This document shows positions 20,135-27,555 of a stretch of DNA of 64,000 bases, piece by piece. The position numbers and the translations under genes are program-made. Numbering within the stretch: position 1 is the first letter of the stretch; every line of letters begins with the position of its first letter. Under the pieces are notes generated by a model. It had not been told where the DNA came from and searched no databases. It worked only from the letters and a program-made list of their open reading frames with translations. Source of the DNA: Bradyrhizobium barranii subsp. barranii (GTDB lineage: Bacteria; Pseudomonadota; Alphaproteobacteria; Rhizobiales; Xanthobacteraceae); the NCBI RefSeq assembly GCF_017565645.3, contig NZ_CP086136.1, forward strand, positions 1,936,001 through 2,000,000, read 5' to 3'.

Positions 20135-20225
20135 GTAGGGTGGGCAAAGGCGCGTAGCGCCGTGCCCACCATCTCTCGGCAATTGCGATAGACGCGGTGG
20201 GCACGCTTCGCTTTGCCCACCCTAC
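20135..20225 (+). repeat. Intergenic palindromic repeat, GTAGGGTGGGCAAAG type
   Basis: A perfect 15-bp inverted pair, GTAGGGTGGGCAAAG (20135-20149) and CTTTGCCCACCCTAC (20211-20225), with nested GCACGG-type arms. A widespread element of proteobacterial intergenic DNA. It ends 7 nt before the stop of the following minus-strand gene, so it probably forms the 3' hairpin of that transcript. Confidence 0.7.
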
Positions 20226-20231
20226 GATATC

Positions 20232-21101
20232 TCACTTCGCTGCCGCTCCGGGCCTCTCACCGGCACGCTCCAGAAAATGCAGCACGTCGTCGCTGAACTG
20301 CTCGGGATCCTGCAGGAACGAGAAGTGACTGACCTCCGGCTGGATCAGCAGGCCGGCGCCCGGAATGTTCGCCGCCATGAACTCGGTGTTCTCGCGCTTG
20401 ATCGCCTCGTCGTGGTCGCCGTCCACGATCCAGGTCGGGACCTTGATCGTCGCGAGATCCGACGCCGTCCATTTCGGCTGGCTCTCCCACATTTTGGTGA
20501 TCTCGGCGACGAAGCTCTTGTACTCGGTCGGGGTCGGCGACAGGCGCTTGTACTCCTCGCCAGCCCTGGCGATGTAGGCGTTGAAGACGTCGCTCGACGC
20601 GATATCCGCAACGCCTGACGGATCCGAATTCGCCGCGAAGGCGAACAGCTTGCTCACCCGTTCCGGGTGCTTCATCGCGATGTCGAGGCCGATGATCGCG
20701 CCGTCGCTCCAGCCGACGATCGCAGCTTTCCTGATCTTCAGGTGATCGAGCAGGGCGACCACGTCCGAGGCCATCAGATCGTAGCCATAAGGCTCCTGAT
20801 TGCGGCTGCTGCGCCCATGCCCGCGGCTGTCCATGACGATGACCTGATAGTGCCGTTGCAGCGCGCGGACCTGGCGGCCCCAATAGTTGGCGTTGGCGAG
20901 GCCGCCATGCAGCAACAGGACGGGCTCGCCGCGGCCGAAAATTGCGTACCAGACCTTGATGCCGTTGACGGGTGCAAAACCGCTCTGCGTCGCCCTGGGC
21001 AGTGTCGGCGTCGGCGCCAGGTTCAGCCATTGCGGCGCCGCATGTGCCGCGCTGATCGCGACCGTGACGACAAGCGCGGCGAGAAGATTGCGAAACATCA
21101 T
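20232..21101 (-). CDS. Secreted alpha/beta hydrolase, 289 aa
   Basis: Alpha/beta-hydrolase fold enzyme, probably an esterase or lactonase. Signal peptide (MMFRNLLAALVVTVAISAAHA). Oxyanion region LLLHGGLAN, nucleophile elbow VGWSDGA with Ser in G-x-S-x-G (GWSDG), acid residue in VDGDHDEAI and catalytic His in EVSHFSFLQDP. The start at 21101 follows AGGAGG with 7-nt spacing; the frame continues much further upstream but without support. The substrate cannot be inferred. Confidence 0.9.
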   Translation of the reverse strand: MMFRNLLAALVVTVAISAAHAAPQWLNLAPTPTLPRATQSGFAPVNGIKVWYAIFGRGEPVLLLHGGLANANYWGRQVRALQRHYQVIVMDSRGHGRSSRNQEPYGYDLMASDVVALLDHLKIRKAAIVGWSDGAIIGLDIAMKHPERVSKLFAFAANSDPSGVADIASSDVFNAYIARAGEEYKRLSPTPTEYKSFVAEITKMWESQPKWTASDLATIKVPTWIVDGDHDEAIKRENTEFMAANIPGAGLLIQPEVSHFSFLQDPEQFSDDVLHFLERAGERPGAAAK

Positions 21102-22132
21102 GATACGCCCTCCTGTTCGACCGGATATTAGCGCACGGCAAGTTGGGGGCGTCACGTCGCAACACGGTCCACCACCGAGACGTGAAGCCTCGTGATCTCC
21201 GTTGCCAGGCAGATGATGTCGATGCCACAACGCAACGTCCGGGCTCAAATGGGGCGCGCGCTCGGTCTGACTTGTGTCATCGCAACGCCTGCGATCGCGA
21301 GCAGCCCGCCGGCGATCAACTTCGGGGTCATGCGCTCGCCAAGGAGCAGCACGCTCGACGTCAAGGCGAACACCGGAAGCAGCAGGCCGAAGGGCGCGAC
21401 GCGGCCCATGGAGCAGCGGGCGATCAGCCAGAACCAGAGGCCGAACCCGACAATTCCGCCGATGAAAATCGTGTAGGCGAGCGCCAGCCAGCCGCGTCCA
21501 TCCGCCGTGACGAGGCTCGCCAGTTGTCCGTATTCGAGCAGCAGCGACATCAACATGACCTGTGGCACCGTGAACAGCGACGACCACCCCATCAGCATCA
21601 GGGGATCGAATGGGCCGTAGCGCTTCGTCAGGACGTTGGACACCGCGAACGCGAAGGCGGCCCCGACCACGAGCAGCAGCGGAAGCGCGTTTGCCGAGAG
21701 GGCTGGACCCGCCGCCAGCACGACCACGCCGGCAAAGGCAAGCAGCACGCCGGCGGACGTGATGAGAGACGGCCGCTCGCCAAGCAGCGGCCAGGCCAGC
21801 AGGACGGTGAAGGGCGTCGCGAGCTGATACGCGACGGCCGACAGGCTTCCCGAGCCGAGCCCGAGGCCGACATAGAACAGGCCGAAGTTCAGGCCACCAA
21901 GGAAGATCGAAATCGCGACGACAGGGCCGAACTGCTCGCGCGTCGGCCGTTTGACGAACGGAACGAGCAGCAGTGCGATCGCGAGGAAGCGCAGCGCGAG
22001 GAAGAACAGCGGCGGGAACTCCGCAACGCCCACCTTGATGGCCACGAACTGAAGAGCTGGCCCCGGTTGTTTGGACAGCGCCCCGCTGGATTTAAGTGGA
22101 TTCCTGCCGGGTTATGCTGAACGCGGGGCTTT

Positions 22133-22189
22133 ACGGTTTTGTCGTTGCGTCGGGAGGGCGTAGCCCGACCAGAGCGACGACAAAACCGT
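22133..22189 (-). terminator. Hairpin after the transposase gene inside the IS
   Basis: ACGGTTTTGTCGTTGC (22133-22148) pairs with GCGACGACAAAACCGT (22174-22189) with one mismatch, and an inner GTCGGG/CCCGAC pair extends the stem. It begins 10 nt after the orfB stop in the transposase direction. It may end the transposase transcript; there is no clear T-run. Confidence 0.5.
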
Positions 22190-22198
22190 CGGCGACGG

Positions 22199-23026
22199 TC
22201 ATGCGGCCATCACCATAGCTTGCGTGCCGAAGTAAGCCTCGTCGGGCGTGCGCCCGTCAAGGCTCGAGTGAGGGCGTCCCTGATTGTAGAAGGCCAGATA
22301 CTTGGCAATTGACGCTCGCGCCTCGGACACGCTGTCGTAGGCGCGGAGATATACTTCTTCGTATTTGACCGTGCGCCAGAGCCGCTCGACAAACACGTTG
22401 TCGCGCCAGGCGCCCTTGCCGTCCATGCTGATGGCGATCTTCGCGTCCAGCAGCACATCGGTGAACTCGAGGCTGGTGAACTGGCTGCCCTGATCCGTGT
22501 TGAAAATCTCGGGCCTGCCGTGCTTCGCCAACGCCTCCTGGACCGCTTCGACGCAGAAGGCCGCCTCCATTGTGATCGAGACGCGATGGGCCAGGACCCG
22601 TCGGCTGAACACATCGACGACCGCCGCGAGATAGACGAAGCCACGCCGCATCGGAATGTAGGTGATGTCCATTGCCCACGCATGGTCGGGCCGCTCGATC
22701 TTCAATCCGCGCAACAGGTACGGGTAGATCTTGTGACCCGGAGCCGGCTTGCTCGTGTTCGGGCGACGATAGACCGCCTCGATCCCCATGCGCTTCATCA
22801 GCGTCGCGATGTGGCGGCGACCGGCGTATACGCCCTCCCGCCGCAGCAACGATCGCAGCATACGCGCTCCCGCGAAGGGATAATCGAGATGCAGCTCATC
22901 GAGCCGACGCATCAAGGCAAGGTCCTCGGCCGAAACTGGCCGAGGTTCATAGTAGACCGTGCTGCGAGCCAGCTTCAGGACCTTCGCCTGGCGCACGATA
23001 GAAAGATCATGATCGCGGTCGATCAT
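22199..23026 (-). CDS. IS3-family transposase OrfB, 275 aa
   Basis: DDE integrase-type transposase, rve-fold. Catalytic residues: D120 in WAMDITYIP, D178 in FNTDQGSQF, E214 in NVFVERLW. An HTH_21-type segment near residues 35-85 precedes the core. Overlaps the end of orfA by 4 nt (ATGA), so expression is coupled or by frameshift to give OrfAB. Complete. Confidence 0.97.
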   Translation of the reverse strand: MIDRDHDLSIVRQAKVLKLARSTVYYEPRPVSAEDLALMRRLDELHLDYPFAGARMLRSLLRREGVYAGRRHIATLMKRMGIEAVYRRPNTSKPAPGHKIYPYLLRGLKIERPDHAWAMDITYIPMRRGFVYLAAVVDVFSRRVLAHRVSITMEAAFCVEAVQEALAKHGRPEIFNTDQGSQFTSLEFTDVLLDAKIAISMDGKGAWRDNVFVERLWRTVKYEEVYLRAYDSVSEARASIAKYLAFYNQGRPHSSLDGRTPDEAYFGTQAMVMAA

Positions 23027-23328
23027 CGCTTTGCGCTCAGCAGGCCCGCCTTGGTGAGCGCGCCGGACAAAAAATCGTTTTCCAACGCCAGCTCGCCGAT
23101 CTTGGCATGTAACGCCTTCAAATCGACCGGCGTCTCGGCCGATGTCTTGTCATGCCCAAACACGCCGGCGGCGCCTTCCAGGAGCTGGTTTTTCCAGATC
23201 GTGATCTGGTTCGGATGAACATCAAACAGTTGCGCCAGCTCCGCCAGTGTCTTGTCGCCTTTGACCGCAGCCAAAGCAACCTTCGTCTTGAATGCCGGAG
23301 AATGCGTCCGGCGGCTCTTCTTCGTCAT
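23023..23328 (-). CDS. IS3-family transposase OrfA, 101 aa
   Basis: Sequence-specific DNA-binding subunit. Helix-turn-helix of the HTH_Tnp_1 type (about residues 12-45, KVALAAVKGDKTLAELAQLF) and a leucine-zipper-like helix at the end (LKALHAKIGELALENDFL). The start MTKKSRRTHSPAFK at 23328 is the usual one; an 18-codon upstream extension enters the terminal repeat. Confidence 0.93.
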   Translation of the reverse strand: MTKKSRRTHSPAFKTKVALAAVKGDKTLAELAQLFDVHPNQITIWKNQLLEGAAGVFGHDKTSAETPVDLKALHAKIGELALENDFLSGALTKAGLLSAKR

Positions 23329-23490
23329 CTTCGCTCCTGATTCGCAGCAAGAATCCTCGCCGCTGTCAGGCAGAAAATCCACTCAAGCTACTGTCCGAAT
23401 TTGCGGGGCCAGCTCTCTGATAACCCCAGAGCAGCGGAACGGCTACCGCGCAGACGATCTGGATGGCAGACATGGCATCTATCCTTTCAC

Positions 23491-23502
23491 GACCGATCGG
23501 TC
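23491..23502 (-). promoter_or_regulatory. Operator palindrome before the EamA gene
   Basis: GACCGATCGGTC, a perfect 12-bp palindrome, lies 18 bp before the EamA start at 23473 and is identical to the one before the TetR gene at 24187-24198. Two exact copies within 700 bp, each at a promoter, mark it as the binding site of that TetR protein. Confidence 0.8.
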
Positions 23503-23559
23503 CAGATATTGGTGCGCCAAGTGCGGAGGCGTCCGTGGGTAGTTGACCTGATTGGGTTG

Positions 23560-24174
23560 CTACCTGACGAACCGATCGAGCAGAGCGTCAGCGGTGGCTT
23601 GCGATGTGGCCCGCGCCGGCGCCGTCTTGCCGACCACGCGCAGGCCCTCGACGAAACAGACCAGAATTTTGGCGGCACTCGCGGGATCGACACCGTGGGC
23701 CAGCTTGCCCGCCACCTTCGCGCGGGACAGGGCATCGGCCACCCGGGCCTCCATGGCCCTGAAGAAGCCCGCGACGCGACGACCAATCGCGGCATCCTGG
23801 CCGGCCAGCTCCATGGCCGTGGCCACCAGCAGGCAGCCGCGCCGGCCGTTGGCACCGCTGGTGCGATCGACATAGCCGGCAAGATAGGCCCGCAGGGCGT
23901 CGACCGGCTCCCTGCGGGGAGCGAGCTCGACATCCATCCGTGTCACGGCATCGGCAATGTAGCGATCGAGCGCGCGCAGGAAGAGCGAATGCTTGTCGCC
24001 GAACGCGGCGTAAAGGCTGCCACGCGAGAGTTTCGTGGCTCGAAGCAGGTCCGGCAGTGCCGTGGCGTGATAGCCGCGCGACCAGAACACCCCCGTCGCG
24101 CGTTCGACCGCGGCGTCCAGGTCGAAGCTTCGGGGGCGGCCACGGGGCAACTGCACTGAGGTTTGGCGGCTCAT
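23560..24174 (-). CDS. TetR/AcrR family regulator, 204 aa
   Basis: Repressor with an N-terminal HTH (about residues 10-58, RATGVFWSRGYHATALPDLL, then KLSRGSLYAAFGDKHSLF) and a C-terminal ligand domain with the GRRGCLLVATAMELA motif typical of the YdeS/AcuR-like branch. Start ATG 24174. Its own promoter has the perfect palindrome 24187-24198, and the same site precedes the adjacent EamA gene, so this is a regulator-efflux pair. As the EamA gene is split by an IS, the repressor has probably lost its main target here. Confidence 0.93.
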   Translation of the reverse strand: MSRQTSVQLPRGRPRSFDLDAAVERATGVFWSRGYHATALPDLLRATKLSRGSLYAAFGDKHSLFLRALDRYIADAVTRMDVELAPRREPVDALRAYLAGYVDRTSGANGRRGCLLVATAMELAGQDAAIGRRVAGFFRAMEARVADALSRAKVAGKLAHGVDPASAAKILVCFVEGLRVVGKTAPARATSQATADALLDRFVR

Positions 24175-24186
24175 GATCGATATATA

Positions 24187-24198
24187 GACCGATCGGTC
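24187..24198 (-). promoter_or_regulatory. Autoregulatory operator of the TetR gene
   Basis: GACCGATCGGTC, extended to AGACCGATCGGTCT (24186-24199), lies 12 bp before the TetR start. Identical core to 23491-23502. Confidence 0.8.
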
Positions 24199-24397
24199 TT
24201 TAACTCGCAAGTGCCCGCTTCGGTGCGAAAGCCGGCGTCAGCTTTGAACGCGGAAATGGCTACCGGGGGCCAGTTGCAGACATCCGACAGCCGTGTGACC
24301 ATGGCGGCCGTTGTTGCAGCCTACGATCGAGAAATTCCAAAAAGAGTTGGTTGGCTGAGACAAAGGCTCCGCGAGATCGACGAGTCATCGAGGCCCG

Positions 24398-25324
24398 ATG
24401 GAGGGCATGCATTTGAGAAATTCAAGCAACGCTGCGTGTCCTAGCGAAGGTGCAGTCCAGATCGGCGGTCGATCACTGGCTTACCTTCAGGTCGGCGATC
24501 CGAACGGTCCGCTCGTACTTCACAATCATGGCGGACCATCGAGCCGGCTCGAAGCCAAGGTTTTTGCGTCTCACGCGCTCAAACTTGGTTTGAGATTTGT
24601 GTGCGTGGACCGTCCAGGCCAAGGCAAATCAGATCCTCAACACGGTCGCACCTTCGCAGGCTGGGCCGCAGACCTGGAAGCGATTGCCAACGCTTTTGAG
24701 ACCGATCGCTTTGCGGTCACAGGCTGGTCTGAGGGGGGTCCTTGGGCGCTCGCGGCAGCGGCGTACCTCGATCCCGCGAAGCTGATACACGTGACCAGCA
24801 TCGCTCCCGGATCCTACGGCGCATTCGGTACGAATTGGGCAGCGAAGGATCTGTCCTCGACCGACGCCATGGGCGGGTTCCTTGCACTGCATTTCCGGCC
24901 GGGTTTCCAGCTGATGTATGACCTGATCGATCTCACTGCGACGCGGTTTCCGGAGCAGTACAAGAAGGCATTGCTGAAGGCGAGCTGCCCCGCTGACCTC
25001 GCGGCGCTTGCCGATGACGATGTGTTGAGTGCCATCGTGGAGTCCGGACGCGAGTGCTTCCGGCAAGGCGTTGACGGTCTCGTGACCGATGCCCAGATGC
25101 TCTACCAACAGTGGCCATTCGACGTCACGGCGATCCATAGGCCGGTTCATCTGTGGCAAGGCAGCGCCGATACGTTTGTGCCTTGCGCAGTAAACAAACC
25201 GCTGGGTGAGCGGATGCCCGGAGCGGTATGGCACGAAGTCGCTGAAGGCGGGCACTTTATCGCGAGTTCACACGCCGCCGAAATATTGGCGGTCGTTGCC
25301 AACGATCTGGCAGCAACGGCGTGA
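24398..25324 (+). CDS. Cytoplasmic alpha/beta hydrolase, 308 aa
   Basis: Fold type alpha/beta hydrolase. Motifs: oxyanion LHNHGGPSSR, VDRPGQGKSDP, nucleophile Ser in GWSEGGPWALA, acid residue in the LWQGSADTFVP segment and His in EGGHFIASSHA. No signal peptide. A start at 24407 is possible; 24398 has GAGG 5 nt upstream. Base composition is less GC-rich than in the core genes, in line with an accessory region. Divergent from the TetR gene at a distance of 223 bp. Substrate unknown. Confidence 0.88.
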   Translation: MEGMHLRNSSNAACPSEGAVQIGGRSLAYLQVGDPNGPLVLHNHGGPSSRLEAKVFASHALKLGLRFVCVDRPGQGKSDPQHGRTFAGWAADLEAIANAFETDRFAVTGWSEGGPWALAAAAYLDPAKLIHVTSIAPGSYGAFGTNWAAKDLSSTDAMGGFLALHFRPGFQLMYDLIDLTATRFPEQYKKALLKASCPADLAALADDDVLSAIVESGRECFRQGVDGLVTDAQMLYQQWPFDVTAIHRPVHLWQGSADTFVPCAVNKPLGERMPGAVWHEVAEGGHFIASSHAAEILAVVANDLAATA

Positions 25325-25364
25325 TTTCGGTCTCCCATCGTTCCGATGGGTATGTCCGCTTTGG

Positions 25365-25463
25365 AATGCGAAGACCTCAGAGTGAGCAGAGTCAGTGCGC
25401 TCTCCCCCACCAAGCGGACCTCAATGAAAGGTGTCGCCACTTCGCTGATGGACCAGGAGCGGA
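25365..25463 (+). repeat. Dispersed 100-bp direct repeat, copy A
   Basis: The most diverged of four copies. It shares AATGCGAAGA, CTCAGAGTGAGCA, CAAGCGGACCTCAATGAAAG and GTGTCGCCACTTCGCTGATG with copies B-D. It lies between the alpha/beta hydrolase and the cyclase pseudogene. Confidence 0.85.
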
Positions 25464-25505
25464 AGTTGCGGCTCTCACTCTCTTGCCGCACCGTGGCCGT
25501 AGAGG

Positions 25506-27342
25506 TCATTCGGGCAGCCCGGCTCGTCGCAACCCTTCCTCGTATCGAGCGAGATCTTCGGCGCGCCGATAGGGGCCGAGCACGCTTTTGAGATTGGAGA
25601 CACGCACCGAAGGATTCAATTGCCGCAGCCGGGCCACCGCCTTTTGCGCCTGCTCCAGTCGTCCGGCCATTGCCTTGCTTGCGGCGTCCATACGTAACGC
25701 AGGTTGAAAGTCCGGATTGTCCTGCAACGCCATTGCCGCCCACGATGCCGCGTCGCCATAGTGGCCCAGGAAGAAATGGGCATGCGAGGTCCCAGTTCGT
25801 ACCCCGCTCATAAACGGATCAAGCGGGTTGAGGCGGATGGCACGGGCGAAGCGCTCGATTGCCGTCTCCGGCTCGCCTAGCCAGTTCTTCACCCAGCCAC
25901 TCCAAAACCATGCCTCGGCCCAATTGGAATTGAACACGAGCGCGCGATCGATCAAGGCGGCGCCTCCCCCGAGATCGAGTAAAACAAACGCTGATACATA
26001 TCCGCTCGCCGCGAGGGCGATCACGTCGTCTTTTCCTAGCTCAACCGCCCTCTGAACGAGCTTTTTTACTTTGGCAGTCTCGCTCGGTGTGACCTGAAAT
26101 CCAGCCATTGGTCTTGGCAAAGGTGTAGCAAAGGGCGGCACGACCGTAAGCTGACGCAAAACCTGGGTCGAGCTTGATCGCCTTGTTGAATAGGCGTAAC
26201 GCCTCTTCGTTCGCTTGCCGGTTAGCAAACTGATAAGAGCTGGCCAAACCGCGTAAGTAGTGATCATAGGCATCAAGGCTCTCGGTAGGCTTGCGTTTGG
26301 CGCGCTCGATCTCGGCTTTTTCAACCGCCGGTGCGATCGCTCCGACTATGCCCTCGGTGACCTGGTCCTGCAGGTCGAAGATGTCGGTGAGTCCACCGTC
26401 AAACCGGTCTGCCCAGAGATGTCCTCCCGTAGGGCTATCGACGAGCTGTCCCGTGATGCGCACCCGGTTTGCCGCCTTGCGAACGCTTCCTTCCAGCACA
26501 TAGCGCACGCCAAGCTCGCGCCCCACTTGCTTGATGTCGACAGCGCGTCCCTTGTACGTGAAGCTCGAATTGCGGGCGATGACGAACAGCGCCTTGAAAC
26601 GGGACAGGGCGGTGATGATGTCCTCCGCTATTCCGTCCGCGAAGTATTCCTGTTCGGGATCGCCCGACATGTTCTGGAACGGCAGCACGGCGATGGACGG
26701 CTTGTCGGGCAGCGCCAGAGCCTGGGTGGTCTCGACCGGCGACCTTTTCGAGATTGCCGCAGAACCGTCCGCGTTTATCCTCAATCGCCACGCGCGCATC
26801 GGCTCAACAATGTTCTTCAGGTTCTGCGGACCCATGTCCTCGAAGGCGATATCGACCTTGCCGCGGATTTGACGTTGCGTGTCCTCGGAGATGCAGATGC
26901 CGCCGGGTTCCGCGATGCCTTCAAGGCGGGCGGCGATATTGACGCCGTCCCCGAAGATATCATTTTCGTCGATTATGATGTCGCCGACGTGGATGCCGAC
27001 GCGAAATTCGATCCGCTTGGCCTGCGGCACCGCGGCATTTTGCTCAACCATGCCGCGCTGCACCTCGATGGCGCATCGCGCTGCATCGACGGCGCTGGCG
27101 AACTCGACCAGCATGCCGTCGCCGGTCGTCTTGACGATCCGTCCGCGATGCGCGGCGATGGAGGGATCGAAAAGAGACTTTCTGGCGGCCTTGAGGCGAG
27201 CCAGCACGTCTTCTTCGTCCATACCCATCATGCGGCTGTATCCGGCAACATCCGCCGCCAGAATCGCCGCAAGCCTCCGTTCCACGCAATTGTCGGCCAA
27301 AACGGCCCCCGCGAGATCGGTAGATTCCGTCCCACGTATCAA
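25506..27342 (-). pseudogene. Class III adenylate/guanylate cyclase with TPR repeats, frameshifted
   Basis: The 5' frame (27342 to 26041) encodes 433 residues: a class III cyclase domain with metal-binding Asp in LAADVAGYSRM and in TTGDGMLVEF and with VGIHVGDI (about residues 25-190), a TolB-like 'adenylate cyclase' region (KPSIAVLPFQNMS, about 215-330), and the first TPR units. At about 26100-26115 the frame shifts: coding sense continues in another frame (TPSETAKVKKLVQRAVELGK onward) down to 25506 with the remaining TPR repeats. As read, the protein ends early after NGWIS. The cyclase domain is intact, so a truncated enzyme could be made; a base-calling error is also possible. Copies A and B of the repeat flank it. 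Confidence 0.82.
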
Positions 27343-27384
27343 AGCACAGGGTGTTCCTTTTGGGCTAGGGTCAATGTCAGGTCA

Positions 27385-27490
27385 GGGTCAAAATGCGAAG
27401 AACTCAGAGCGGGCAAAGTCAGTCCGCTCCACCCCACCAAGCGGACCTCAATGAAAGGTGTCGCCACTTCGCTGATGGGCCAGGAGCGAA
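27385..27490 (+). repeat. Dispersed 100-bp direct repeat, copy B
   Basis: Starts near GGTCAAAATGCGAAGAACTC and ends with TTCGCTGATGGGCCAGGAGC. Lies between the cyclase pseudogene start and the arylsulfatase 3' end. Same orientation as A, C and D. Confidence 0.9.
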
Positions 27491-27555
27491 CTGGTGTTGG
27501 CGCGGGACACAAAGAGAGCGCTCCTCGCGTAACGGGGAAGGGTCAAGTCTTGCGC

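Larger units (their letters stand above)
22053..23416 (-). mobile_element. IS3-family insertion sequence, 1364 bp, with 4-bp target duplication
   Basis: The ends are AGAGCTGGCCCCG (22053-22065) and its exact complement CGGGGCCAGCTCT (23404-23416), a perfect 13-bp terminal pair, with further matches inside (GGACAG, AGTGGATTnnCTGCC). The direct repeat CTGA flanks it at 22049-22052 and 23417-23420. It encodes orfA and orfB overlapping by ATGA. The D120/D178/E214 spacing in OrfB (57 and 35 residues) is right for IS3. Intact termini, intact ORFs and an exact duplication suggest a fairly recent, probably active insertion. The IS subgroup is not assigned. Confidence 0.95.
21245..23473 (-). pseudogene. 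EamA-family (DMT) transporter gene split by an IS element
   Basis: Drug/metabolite transporter family with ten membrane helices, usually an efflux permease. The 3' part (22048 down to 21245) encodes FVAIKVGVAEFPPLFFLALR onward; the first 19 codons (23473 down to 23417) encode MSAIQIVCAVAVPLLWGYQ. They are parted by the IS3-family element at 22053-23416. Removing it with one CTGA copy restores a single 287-codon frame, a normal length for the family. The intact gene began 8 nt after AAAGGA and had the palindrome GACCGATCGGTC 18 bp upstream. An internal GTG (22045) leaves a 266-codon frame lacking the first helix, so a residual product is unlikely to work. Confidence 0.9.

Noticed and set aside
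24163-24444. 93-codon plus-strand frame between the TetR and alpha/beta hydrolase genes
   Set aside because: It starts inside the TetR coding region, crosses the operator palindrome and overlaps the hydrolase start; no family recognised.
27385-27490. Short peptides encoded within the 100-bp repeats (for example ending SEQSQSALPHQTDPNE)
   Set aside because: The frame is not kept uniformly in all copies and has no ribosome binding site; the DNA, not a protein, is repeated.
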